Source: JAGPIS01 sp964635545 (lineage in GTDB: Bacteria; Bacteroidota; Bacteroidia; Bacteroidales; Marinilabiliaceae). From it: a stretch of DNA of 64,000 bases. This document shows, piece by piece, positions 19,329-27,102 of this stretch (position 1 is its first letter; every line of letters begins with the position of its first letter). The position numbers and the translations under genes are program-made. The stretch covers positions 14,095 to 78,094 of the forward strand of contig CAZWOA010000003.1 in the NCBI GenBank assembly GCA_964635545.1, in the 5' to 3' direction. The notes under the pieces were generated by a model. That model was not told the DNA's origin. It did no database searches and saw only the letters and a program-made list of their open reading frames with translations.

Positions 19329-20159
19329 TTAATTCTCCTTATTTTTCAGATAATCTTCCTCTGCCCTCTTCTCAAGCTCTTTATAACCGCCCAATCGAAG
19401 CAGCATCTCATCAAAATCAACCTGATGGGCATCAAACTCAGGACCATCCACACACACAAATTTAGTTTTGCCACCAACAGTAACGCGGCATGCACCACAC
19501 ATACCGGTTCCGTCAACCATAATGGTATTAAGGCTGGCGATGGTGCGTATATTGTGCTTCCTAGTAGTTAGGGCTGCAAACTTCATCATGATGGCAGGGC
19601 CTATAACAACCGACAAATCAACCTTTTCGCGGGCAATTACCTGCTCCATACCTTCTGTTATAAGTCCTTTGGTACCGTAAGAGCCATCGTCGGTCATAAT
19701 AATCAGTTCGTCCGACCATTTACGTATCTGGTCTTCAAGAATAATAAGGTCTTTATTACGTGCTGCAATCACTGTAACTACCCTGTTTCCGGCCTTTTTA
19801 AAAGCCTCAACTATAGGAAGCAACGGAGCCACACCCACACCACCACCACAAGCAAGTATAGTTCCTGCTTTTTCTACGTGAGTGGCCTGCCCCAGTGGCC
19901 CCACCATATCGGTAACAAAATCGCCCTCATTGAGTTCGGCAAGTTTGCGAGATGTAACGCCCACCTTCTGTATTACCAGGGTAATGGTGCCCTTATCGGT
20001 ATCGGCGCTTGAAATTGTTAGCGGTATTCGTTCACCTTCGCCACCCACACGCACCATCACAAAGTGACCCGCCTTGCGCGACTTGGCAATCCGTGGAGCT
20101 TTTATCTCAAGCTTTACCACGTTTTCAGAAAAAAATTCTTTGCTGACTACCTGATTCAT
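19329..20159 (-). CDS. FAD/2Fe-2S small subunit of Nfn/Sud-type oxidoreductase
   Basis: 276 aa ferredoxin-NADP reductase-like protein. It has an FAD-binding RIPLTISSADTD near residue 55, an NAD-binding CGGGVGVAPLLPIV near residue 105-118, and a C-terminal 2Fe-2S motif (GTGMCGACRVTVGGK...FVCVDGPEFDAH, residues about 215-245). It is the first gene of a three-gene unit with the GltD-like subunit and the DHOD-like protein. In anaerobes this pair balances NADH, NADPH and ferredoxin pools. Nfn versus Sud cannot be told from sequence alone. Confidence 0.87.
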   Translation of the reverse strand: MNQVVSKEFFSENVVKLEIKAPRIAKSRKAGHFVMVRVGGEGERIPLTISSADTDKGTITLVIQKVGVTSRKLAELNEGDFVTDMVGPLGQATHVEKAGTILACGGGVGVAPLLPIVEAFKKAGNRVVTVIAARNKDLIILEDQIRKWSDELIIMTDDGSYGTKGLITEGMEQVIAREKVDLSVVIGPAIMMKFAALTTRKHNIRTIASLNTIMVDGTGMCGACRVTVGGKTKFVCVDGPEFDAHQVDFDEMLLRLGGYKELEKRAEEDYLKNKEN

Positions 20160-20586
20160 CTATAATGTATGTTTTACTATGAATTACAACTTTAGAAAGC
20201 AAAAATTGCAAAAAAAACGATAAGATACACTTATTCTCTCACTTTAAATTGCAATTTACAACGAGTCTAAACAAGCATATTGAAAGTAAAAAGCATTTTT
20301 TAACATCATTATAAAAGATATACTGCAAAAATACCAGCAAATTAACACTTTCAAACATATAAAGATATGGAAAGACAATAGTGACGAAAAAAAAATAAAG
20401 AGACGCATCATTCTAAAAAGTGATTACTCATAATTTGGAATCATTTAATAAAATGGTTAACTAATAGAGTATGATTACAAAAAAATGAGTATTTTAAACT
20501 CCGAATAATGATGCATTATTTATTTGGATAATGCGTCATAAACATATGCCAACAGGCTTTAAACAAAGTGATTAGGAGATTTTATA
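20160..20586. other. AT-rich divergent spacer with repeated TGAYGCAT sites
   Basis: These 427 bp separate the divergent nfn-type operon and the sui1-pit unit. I see no gene. The spacer holds three related motifs: GACGCATCATT at 20402-20412, AATGATGCATT at 20507-20517 and AATGCGTCATA at 20530-20540. The last two form a 12-bp imperfect hairpin (one G-T pair) with an 8-nt loop. They could be operators or a transcript structure. Confidence 0.45.
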
Positions 20587-20940
20587 ATGAAAAAGCAGAA
20601 TTGGAAAAACCGAGACGGTATAGTATATTCAACCGGAAGTAATTTTAATTATCAATATGGTGATGATGAAGCTTCAAGCGACACATTACCGGCTGAGTCA
20701 CAGAATCTTAGAGTAGCACTCGATAAAAAACAACGTGCCGGCAAATCGGTTACTCTTATCACCGGTTTTGTGGGCGATGATGATGACCTAAAAGAGCTTG
20801 GCAAAGTGCTTAAAACAAAATGTGGCGTGGGAGGCTCGGTTAAAGATGGCGAAATATTGATACAGGGTGATTTTAGAGATAAAGTGGTAGAATTACTGAT
20901 TACAATGGGCTATAAAAAGACTAAAAAAACTGGAGGCTAA
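20587..20940 (+). CDS. SUI1/YciH family translation factor
   Basis: 117 aa. The C-terminal 80 residues are a SUI1 (eIF1) fold: LRVALDKKQRAGKSVTLITGFVG, then LGKVLKTKCGVGGSVKDGEILIQGDF with the characteristic KCGVGGSVKDG loop. Bacterial members (YciH) influence initiation fidelity; the exact role is poorly defined. The ATG is preceded by a TAGGAGA Shine-Dalgarno-like sequence. It lies 48 bp upstream of the phosphate transporter. Confidence 0.92.
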   Translation: MKKQNWKNRDGIVYSTGSNFNYQYGDDEASSDTLPAESQNLRVALDKKQRAGKSVTLITGFVGDDDDLKELGKVLKTKCGVGGSVKDGEILIQGDFRDKVVELLITMGYKKTKKTGG

Positions 20941-20988
20941 CCCTTTAATTATCAATAACAACCTGAATTACAACCAAAAACCTTAATA

Positions 20989-22026
20989 ATGACATTTATT
21001 TTTGGGCACTTATTACTACCATACATAATTGCCATATTTTTCGCTATCAACATGGGTGGTAGCGGTACGGCTCCCAGCTTTTCGGCTGCCTATGGAGCCA
21101 ACATCATCAAGCGGAGCCTTATACCGGGTCTGTTTGGAATAATGGTGTTCCTTGGTGCTATCACAGCCGGAAGAAATACAGCAGTTACCATTGGAAAGGA
21201 GCTTCTAAACCCGGAGCTGGTGGACTACATAATAGTAAGCATAATTCTATTTAGTGTAAGTATCTCTCTGCTGGTTGCCAACCTATTCGGCATTCCTCAG
21301 AGCACCAGCCAATCAACAGTGCTTGCAGTGACCGCACCTGCCATCTACTTCAACGTAATGAACTGGAATAAATTGATGTATGAGATAATTCCCACATGGT
21401 TTATTCTGCCCGTCATATCTTTTATTATATGTCTGCTGATAGGCAAATATATCTACAATCCCATACGCAAACGTGGTTATTTTATGAATCCGCGCATAAG
21501 CAACCATCCTGCACTTAAAACATTAATAATTATGGCTTCACTATATGTTGCATACTCCATTGGAGCCAATAATGTAGCCAATGCATCGGGTCCCATTGCA
21601 TCGCTCACAATCAATGAGTTAGGACTACCCGGCGATGAGACAAATTTCACTGAGATAATGATATTATGCACCCTTATTATAGCACCTAACTTCGGATTGG
21701 GAAGTTCATTCTTCGGTCATAAACTGGTGCGTAACACAGGAAAAGAGATAATACTATTTGGTAAAATAGAAGCTGTAATCATTGCGTTGGTAACTGGCAC
21801 ACTTCTCCTTTCGGCTTCACTATTTAAAGGCATCCCTACATCGCTGGTACAACTAAACGTGGGAGCTATATTGGGAATTGGAGTTGCCAAACTTGGAGCT
21901 AAAAATATTTTTAAGAAGACACAAGTCAATAAGTTTTTTGTAATGTGGATAATTGCACCTGCAATCGCTTTTTTTGTAGCATTAATTTTAATTATTATTG
22001 CCGATAAAGGAGGTCTGTTAAGTTGA
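20989..22026 (+). CDS. PiT family inorganic phosphate transporter
   Basis: 345 aa with about ten membrane segments. The PiT signature occurs twice, as expected from the inverted duplication: GGSGTAPSFSAAYGANIIK near residues 22-40 and YSIGANNVANASGPIASL near residues 185-202. It moves phosphate (or metal-phosphate) across the inner membrane with a cation. The usual partner, a DUF47/PhoU-like protein, is missing; instead a small helical protein follows, whose start lies 2 bp past the stop. Confidence 0.88.
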   Translation: MTFIFGHLLLPYIIAIFFAINMGGSGTAPSFSAAYGANIIKRSLIPGLFGIMVFLGAITAGRNTAVTIGKELLNPELVDYIIVSIILFSVSISLLVANLFGIPQSTSQSTVLAVTAPAIYFNVMNWNKLMYEIIPTWFILPVISFIICLLIGKYIYNPIRKRGYFMNPRISNHPALKTLIIMASLYVAYSIGANNVANASGPIASLTINELGLPGDETNFTEIMILCTLIIAPNFGLGSSFFGHKLVRNTGKEIILFGKIEAVIIALVTGTLLLSASLFKGIPTSLVQLNVGAILGIGVAKLGAKNIFKKTQVNKFFVMWIIAPAIAFFVALILIIIADKGGLLS

Positions 22027-22028
22027 TT

Positions 22029-22547
22029 ATGAATAAAATAGAACTACAGAAACATATTGAAGAGCCATGGGGTAGCACCGACTTTAAAAAATTTGGAGCG
22101 CAACTGGCATTGCAAGAAGGGCATGTATCTATTTTGCTGGAACTTACACAATCCGACAATAAAAAAATTGCTTGGCGTTCGGCCTATCTAATCGACATAA
22201 TAAACCAAACCAACAACAACCTCTTAAACAATCACATAGAGACAATTTGCAACCGAATATCAACCGAAAAAGAACAGGGAGTGCTACGCCACTTTACCCG
22301 TATATTGATGACCCGCAATGCAAGCGACTATGCCGACGGACTGCTTATAGACTCGTGTATCAACCATTTGATGGAACGGAAAACGGCCATTGCAGTTAAA
22401 GCAAACATACTCAGCATAATGCAACAACTACTGGAAACATATCCCGAACTGAAAAATGAGATGGATAGTGTTTTTGAAGTCGTTAAGCAAGACTCATCAC
22501 CCGGCATACGAAGCCGTTTTAGAAAAATAATCGGAACAGACGAATAA
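22029..22547 (+). CDS. Small HEAT-like helical protein of unknown function
   Basis: 172 aa from the ATG at 22029; a TTG at 22023 is in frame but overlaps the transporter stop. The sequence is all helical and amphipathic, with recurring hydrophobic spacing (SILLELTQSDNKKIAWRSAYLIDIIN, LLIDSCINHLMERKTAIAVKANILSIMQQLL) resembling HEAT/armadillo repeats. I do not recognise the family. It has no signal peptide or membrane segment. Close coupling to the PiT gene suggests a soluble partner, but this is inference only. Confidence 0.7.
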   Translation: MNKIELQKHIEEPWGSTDFKKFGAQLALQEGHVSILLELTQSDNKKIAWRSAYLIDIINQTNNNLLNNHIETICNRISTEKEQGVLRHFTRILMTRNASDYADGLLIDSCINHLMERKTAIAVKANILSIMQQLLETYPELKNEMDSVFEVVKQDSSPGIRSRFRKIIGTDE

Positions 22548-22568
22548 TCAATTTAAACCCCTAAAACC

Positions 22569-23978
22569 ATGAAACTTAAACTATTTCTACCATTTTTCCT
22601 ATTTCTACCGCTACTATTTGTAGCATGTGAAGATAATGACGATGTTAAAACTATTGAAACAGTTGAAATAGATAAAACAACGCTGAAAGTCAACAATTTT
22701 ATATGGGATGTTATGGACGAAGTGTATCTATGGCAAGAAAAAATGCCGCGCGACATCAACATTAACACAGAGACCGACTCCAAAGCATATTTTAAAAAAC
22801 TGCTCTACACCACCGACGACAAATGGTCGTTCATAACCGATGATGTGGAGGGACTGCTGGGAAGCTTTGATGGCCACGAAAAAACTTTTGGATATAGTTT
22901 GATTGCTGGAAAATTCTCAAACACCGACAACTATTTTTTTATTGTTGAGTATGTTGAAAACTCATCACCTGCAAGTGAAGCAGGCATGAAGCGAGGCGAT
23001 ATAATCATTAAAATAAATGGACAAAGTATAACTTTAGATAATTACTCCGAAATTATTTACGGAAATACAATCACCATTACTAAAGGAGTTTTGGTTGACA
23101 ATAGCATTGCAGAAGGCGGTAATGTTACACTTACATCGCGCGAGATGGATATCAACCCCATTCTAATATCTAAAGTAATACTAAACGAAGGAAAAAAGAT
23201 AGGCTATATTGTTTACAATCAATTCATTGAAGATTACAACTCACATCTTGATGAAGTATTTCAATTTTTTAAGGATGAAGATGTTAGTGATGTAATTCTT
23301 GACCTGCGATTCAATTCTGGTGGATATGTAACCGCAGCAATACACCTTTGTAGTATTATTGCTCCGTACAATGTGGTATCTAATTCTCAAGTTCTTATAA
23401 AAAAACAATGGAATAAACTTTATCAGAATTATTGGACTAGCAAAAATATAATGGAACAGCTACAATCAACGTTTAATCCGGAAGTAACTGTAAACATGAA
23501 TCTTAGCAATATTTACATACTTACATCAAGTGGCACTGCTTCGGCTTCGGAGCTCACCATAAGTGGCCTGGAACCATATATGAATGTAACAACTATTGGT
23601 GAGGCCACAAGCGGTAAATATACTGCTTCATCAACATTTCAGCCTGTAATAAATAATGATGGAGACCTAGACCAGGAGATTAAAAATTGGGCTATTCAGC
23701 CTATCATTTTCAAATATTCAAATGCTGTGGGCAAAACAGATTTTAAAGATGGATTACCTGCAACACATGAAGTGGAAGAGATATTACTTGACACCTACGT
23801 ACCACAACTTGGAGATGAGGATGAACCGCTTCTTGCCAAAGCCGTTGAACTTATTACAGGGAAAAAGACAAAATCGACCCGCATAAGTGCAGAGCCTGAG
23901 TGGGAACGCAGCATGAGGGTAAAATCTAAATACGACAAACAAAAACAGACATTACTGATACCCAATCCATTAAATTGA
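22569..23978 (+). CDS. S41 family peptidase lipoprotein with PDZ domain
   Basis: 469 aa. MKLKLFLPFFLFLPLLFVAC is a lipoprotein signal with Cys at 20. An N-terminal helical region (LKVNNFIWDVMDEVYLWQEKMP) is followed by a PDZ domain (residues about 125-190, EYVENSSPASEAGMKRGDIIIKING) and the tail-specific protease core. The nucleophile is in LTSSGTASASELTISGL at about residue 320, and the substrate-binding DVILDLRFNSGGY near 240. It is a periplasmic or surface serine/lysine protease of a type common in Bacteroidetes. The substrate is unknown. Confidence 0.9.
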   Translation: MKLKLFLPFFLFLPLLFVACEDNDDVKTIETVEIDKTTLKVNNFIWDVMDEVYLWQEKMPRDININTETDSKAYFKKLLYTTDDKWSFITDDVEGLLGSFDGHEKTFGYSLIAGKFSNTDNYFFIVEYVENSSPASEAGMKRGDIIIKINGQSITLDNYSEIIYGNTITITKGVLVDNSIAEGGNVTLTSREMDINPILISKVILNEGKKIGYIVYNQFIEDYNSHLDEVFQFFKDEDVSDVILDLRFNSGGYVTAAIHLCSIIAPYNVVSNSQVLIKKQWNKLYQNYWTSKNIMEQLQSTFNPEVTVNMNLSNIYILTSSGTASASELTISGLEPYMNVTTIGEATSGKYTASSTFQPVINNDGDLDQEIKNWAIQPIIFKYSNAVGKTDFKDGLPATHEVEEILLDTYVPQLGDEDEPLLAKAVELITGKKTKSTRISAEPEWERSMRVKSKYDKQKQTLLIPNPLN

Positions 23979-23999
23979 CAAAGAGAGTTCTGAAGTCAA

Positions 24000-24090
24000 G
24001 TCAACCTTCCATCGTCAGCAGACATGGAAGGGTTGACAAATAGTAAGTCACCCTGTCGTTTGGTTGTTTTTCACCATTAAGGTAGTTAAG
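24000..24090 (+). repeat. Composite dispersed repeat (hairpin plus 24-bp block)
   Basis: A hairpin near 23999-24037 pairs GTCAACC-TTCCAT with ATGGAA-GGGTTGAC (one bulge). It is followed at 24067-24090 by a 24-bp block whose exact reverse complement is at 16688-16711. The element runs directly into the 125-bp direct repeat that starts at 24087. Confidence 0.6.
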
Positions 24091-24211
24091 GAGACTAGCG
24101 TAATCTCGTTACTCTATCGATGCGGTACAACTCCTGCGGGAGCTATTATAAATCCCGGGCATCGGCTCAGAGAGCCATACCATGAATACCGTGGGTTTCA
24201 ACCCACGGTAT
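24087..24211 (+). repeat. Direct repeat, left copy, at the toxin end
   Basis: About 125 bp nearly identical to 24899-25024 (about six differences by eye). It contains an ACTCCTGCGGGAGC half-palindrome and ends in the palindrome ACCGTGGGTTTCAACCCACGGT (24188-24210). The palindrome supplies the last codons and stop of the toxin gene on the opposite strand. Confidence 0.85.
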
Positions 24212-24500
24212 TCTTACGCTTAGGATTTTGCCTATTATCAAAAAAATTAAGAATGATAATCTTATCCTCTCTCACCTTATAAAAAACTGTCAACTGCTTA
24301 ACAATAACAAATCCTCGGATTTTTCTTTCCACATGCTCCACACTGCCAATTTCCGGTATTTCAGAAAGTATACTCAGAAAATCATAAACTCTTTTCACAA
24401 AAGCTCTCGTGGCCGTTTCACCCCACTCCTCTTCTAAATATAATAATACTGAATCAAATTTTTTACTGGCTCTTTTCGTCCAAAATATATCTAAAGCCAT
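24198..24500 (-). CDS. RelE/ParE family toxin
   Basis: 100 aa, typical for the superfamily. Visible: N-terminal IFWTKRASKKFDSVLLYLEEEWGETATRAFV, RKIRGFVIVKQLTVFYKVREDKIIILNFFDNRQNP. The ending FFDNRQNP is the usual C-terminus of these proteins. Members are ribosome-dependent mRNA interferases (RelE) or gyrase inhibitors (ParE); I cannot tell which. The start overlaps the antitoxin stop by 10 bp. The final codons KNTVG and the stop lie in the dispersed palindrome, so the C-terminus has been shaped by the repeat. Confidence 0.85.
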   Translation of the reverse strand: MALDIFWTKRASKKFDSVLLYLEEEWGETATRAFVKRVYDFLSILSEIPEIGSVEHVERKIRGFVIVKQLTVFYKVREDKIIILNFFDNRQNPKRKNTVG

Positions 24501-24733
24501 CTTTTATGCTTTTTAAGCATTTCTGAGTGTGAAATTAAATTATCCGGATGCGAAGACTCAATATCACTGCGAATAAGTTCCTCCTGCTCATCTTTAGATA
24601 ACCCATCCCAAAGATTTCCACCTGCTTTGGAGTATGCAAAATTCATGATTTCATAAAACTTAGACAACATATAGTCATCTTTCATATTATCAATCAGATG
24701 ATGGAAGTTATTGCGTAATTCGGCAGAGTTCAT
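24491..24733 (-). CDS. Antitoxin paired with the RelE/ParE toxin
   Basis: 80 aa, acidic and helical, first gene of the toxin-antitoxin pair. The central region (GGNLWDGLSKDEQEELIRSDIES) resembles the short addiction-module antitoxins found with ParE-type toxins in Bacteroidetes. There is no recognisable ribbon-helix-helix motif, so autoregulation is not evident. It is transcribed from a good promoter whose -7 box ends 11 bp before the ATG, and it overlaps the toxin gene by 10 bp. Confidence 0.75.
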   Translation of the reverse strand: MNSAELRNNFHHLIDNMKDDYMLSKFYEIMNFAYSKAGGNLWDGLSKDEQEELIRSDIESSHPDNLISHSEMLKKHKRWL

Positions 24734-24743
24734 TTTTTTATTT

Positions 24744-24774
24744 CAAATATAAGTCATTTTGTTTTTTATAGCAA
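24744..24774 (-). promoter_or_regulatory. Promoter of the toxin-antitoxin operon
   Basis: On the minus strand a TTG -33 element (complement of 24772-24774) is 20 bases from TATATTTG (complement of 24744-24751), matching TAnnTTTG exactly. The start point would be within a few bases of the antitoxin ATG, giving a very short or absent leader. Confidence 0.6.
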
Positions 24775-24898
24775 GATGCAATACAGTCTAATAAAAATCA
24801 GCGTGTATTATTACTCGTTTTAACGAGAATCAAAGTATTGAAAGTCAGGTATTAAGCCACAGGGGCGATGGGAGGTATTGCTAAACTATTAAAGAAAT

Positions 24899-25024
24899 TA
24901 AGGAGTTTAGCGTAATCTCGTTACTCTATCGATGCGGTACAACTCCTGCGGGAGCTATTATAAATCCCGGGCATCGGCTCGGAGAGTCATACCATGAATA
25001 ACCGAGGGTTTCAACCCACGGTAT
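24899..25024 (+). repeat. Direct repeat, right copy, upstream of the antitoxin
   Basis: Near-identical to 24087-24211 and in the same orientation. It ends in ACCGAGGGTTTCAACCCACGGT, an imperfect form of the palindrome in the left copy. The two copies bracket the toxin-antitoxin genes; no transposase is present between or beside them. Confidence 0.85.
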
Positions 25025-25089
25025 AAGCCGCATCGAACTACTGCCCGCAGTGGCAGCACAAAATAAGTGACATTCTGATTACTAACCAA

Positions 25090-25686
25090 TTATCGTACAA
25101 GGTTCCCAAACAATTTCTCAGCCTTATTGACTTTGGGAGCTACCACGATACGACAATATGGTTGCGACGGATTTTTGGTGAAATAATTCTGATGATAATC
25201 CTCAGCTTCGTAGAATGGAACAGCAGCCGAAATTTGAGTAACAATGGGATCATCAAAAACAATTTGACGTTCCAGTTCGGCAACATATTTTTCAACCATA
25301 ACCTTCTGATTATCCGAAGTATAAAATATCACCGAACGATATTGAGTGCCAACATCATTACCTTGCCTATTGAGTGTTGTGGGGTCGTGAATAGTAAAGA
25401 AAACCTCCAAAATTTGATTTAAACTGATTGCAGATGGGTCGTAAACCACCTTTACAACCTCGGCATGACCGGTAGTGCCAGAGCACACTTCACGGTAGGC
25501 AGGATTTTTAATTGTGCCGCCCATATAGCCCGACACGGCACTATCAACACCCTTTAACCGGCTAAAAACAGACTCGACACACCAGAAGCAACCGCCACCA
25601 AGATATATCACATCTCTCCCAGCAGCATTTATATTATTGATACTCATCATCATAACAAGAATAAGAATATTAAAAAAACGCATCAC
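25090..25686 (-). CDS. msrA: Peptide-methionine (S)-S-oxide reductase, exported
   Basis: 198 aa. A signal peptide (residues about 1-22, hydrophobic FFNILILVMMMSINNINA) is followed by the MsrA core with catalytic GGGCFWCVE (Cys at about 34), GYMGGTIKNPAYREVCSGTTGHAEVV and YHQNYF near residue 165. It reduces the S-sulfoxide of methionine, here probably in the periplasm. No MsrB domain is fused. It is monocistronic. Confidence 0.95.
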   Translation of the reverse strand: MMRFFNILILVMMMSINNINAAGRDVIYLGGGCFWCVESVFSRLKGVDSAVSGYMGGTIKNPAYREVCSGTTGHAEVVKVVYDPSAISLNQILEVFFTIHDPTTLNRQGNDVGTQYRSVIFYTSDNQKVMVEKYVAELERQIVFDDPIVTQISAAVPFYEAEDYHQNYFTKNPSQPYCRIVVAPKVNKAEKLFGNLVR

Positions 25687-25785
25687 ACAATCTATTATCT
25701 GATTTAATAATTGAACAATCGAGCATGCAAAAAGTTAAAAAGATTCACATGAGGCTTAAATGATTAACTTTTTGTAATTTTGAGC

Positions 25786-27078
25786 ATGGAAAATTCAGTG
25801 CCGTCATCACATCTGCCATTAGCCGAGCGAATGCGCCCTCAGACCCTCGACCAATATATTGGTCAGAAACATCTGGTGGGCGAAGGTGCCGTATTGCGAC
25901 GCATGATAGATGCCAACACATTATCATCCATACTGTTATGGGGACCGCCCGGAGTGGGTAAAACCACCTTAGCACGCATAATATCGCAACAGCTCAACCG
26001 GCCGTTTTATGTTCTATCGGCCATCAGTTCGGGCGTTAAGGATGTGCGCGAAGTGATTGAGAAGGCCAAACGTGCTCGATTTTTCAATCCCGTATCGCCA
26101 ATATTATTCATCGACGAGATACACCGATTCAGTAAATCACAGCAGGACAGCCTATTGGGTGCCGTTGAAGAGGGAGTAGTTACACTTATTGGTGCCACCA
26201 CCGAAAATCCGTCGTTTGAGGTTATCTCCCCTCTCCTATCACGTTGCCAGGTATATGTGCTGAAATCGTTGGAGGAAGATGATTTATTAGAGCTGGCCAA
26301 CAATGTGATAACAGGCGATAATATCCTGAAAAACAAAAATATAACCATAGGTGAAAGTGGTGCATTATTGCGTTATTCGGGTGGTGATGCACGCAAGTTG
26401 CTCAATATAATAGAATTGGTGGTAAATGCCGAATGGAATAATAATGAGATAGTTATCACCGATGAAGTGGTTACCCGCAATCTACAGCAGAGTCCGGCTC
26501 AATATGACAAGAATGGCGAGATGCATTACGATATCATTTCAGCATTCATCAAATCAATAAGGGGAAGCGACCCCGATGCGGCTGTTTACTGGCTTGCAAG
26601 GATGATTGAAGGAGGTGAGGATCCCAAATTTATAGCCAGAAGGCTACTTATATCTGCTGCCGAAGATATAGGGCTTGCCAATCCCAACGCACTACTGATG
26701 GCCACACAAGCCTTCGAAGCCATTCAGATGATTGGCTGGCCCGAAGGAAGGTTAATATTATCGCAAGCCACAATATATCTGGCCACAAGTGCAAAAAGCA
26801 ATTCGGCCTATATGGCTATTAATAGTGCGCAGGAGTTTGTGCGGCAAACAGGGAATCTTCCGGTGCCACTACACCTGCGTAATGCACCCACAAAGCTGAT
26901 GAAGGAGCTGAACTACGGAAAAGAGTACCGCTATCCGCATGACTTCCCTGGTAACTTTACACCTCAGGATTATATGCCCGAAGGATATGGAAATAAAAAA
27001 TTCTTCAAACCCGGAACCAACTCACAAGAGGCTAAAATAGCAGAGAGGCAAAATCAGCTATGGAACAATAAGAAATAG
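25786..27078 (+). CDS. rarA: Replication-associated recombination protein A (RarA/MgsA)
   Basis: 430 aa from the ATG at 25786; a TTG at 25780 is in frame but sits in the likely promoter. It is an AAA+ clamp-loader-like ATPase: MRPQTLDQYIGQKHLVG, Walker A GPPGVGKTTLA at about 55, Walker B ILFIDEIHRFSKSQQD and sensor GATTENPSFEV. The C-terminal tetramerisation domain carries FVRQTGNLPVPLHLRNAPTKLMKELNYGKEY. It acts at stalled forks. A TAATTTTG -7 box at 25775-25782 immediately precedes the ATG, suggesting a leaderless or very short-leader mRNA. Confidence 0.95.
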   Translation: MENSVPSSHLPLAERMRPQTLDQYIGQKHLVGEGAVLRRMIDANTLSSILLWGPPGVGKTTLARIISQQLNRPFYVLSAISSGVKDVREVIEKAKRARFFNPVSPILFIDEIHRFSKSQQDSLLGAVEEGVVTLIGATTENPSFEVISPLLSRCQVYVLKSLEEDDLLELANNVITGDNILKNKNITIGESGALLRYSGGDARKLLNIIELVVNAEWNNNEIVITDEVVTRNLQQSPAQYDKNGEMHYDIISAFIKSIRGSDPDAAVYWLARMIEGGEDPKFIARRLLISAAEDIGLANPNALLMATQAFEAIQMIGWPEGRLILSQATIYLATSAKSNSAYMAINSAQEFVRQTGNLPVPLHLRNAPTKLMKELNYGKEYRYPHDFPGNFTPQDYMPEGYGNKKFFKPGTNSQEAKIAERQNQLWNNKK

Positions 27079-27102
27079 TATATAACATTAAAAACTAACG
27101 AT

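Larger units (their letters stand above)
24734..25089. other. Spacer between toxin-antitoxin pair and msrA
   Basis: The 356-bp spacer holds the toxin-antitoxin promoter and the right copy of the direct repeat (24899-25024). I see no gene. The stretch 24775-24898 has no recognised feature apart from a GCCACAGGGGCGATGG-like fragment at 24856-24871, which recalls the GCCGCTGGGGCGGCGG fragments near 57.3 and 57.6 kb. Confidence 0.5.

Noticed and set aside
24087..25024. Insertion sequence around the toxin-antitoxin genes
   Set aside because: The repeats are direct, not inverted, and no transposase is encoded; I call them repeats only.
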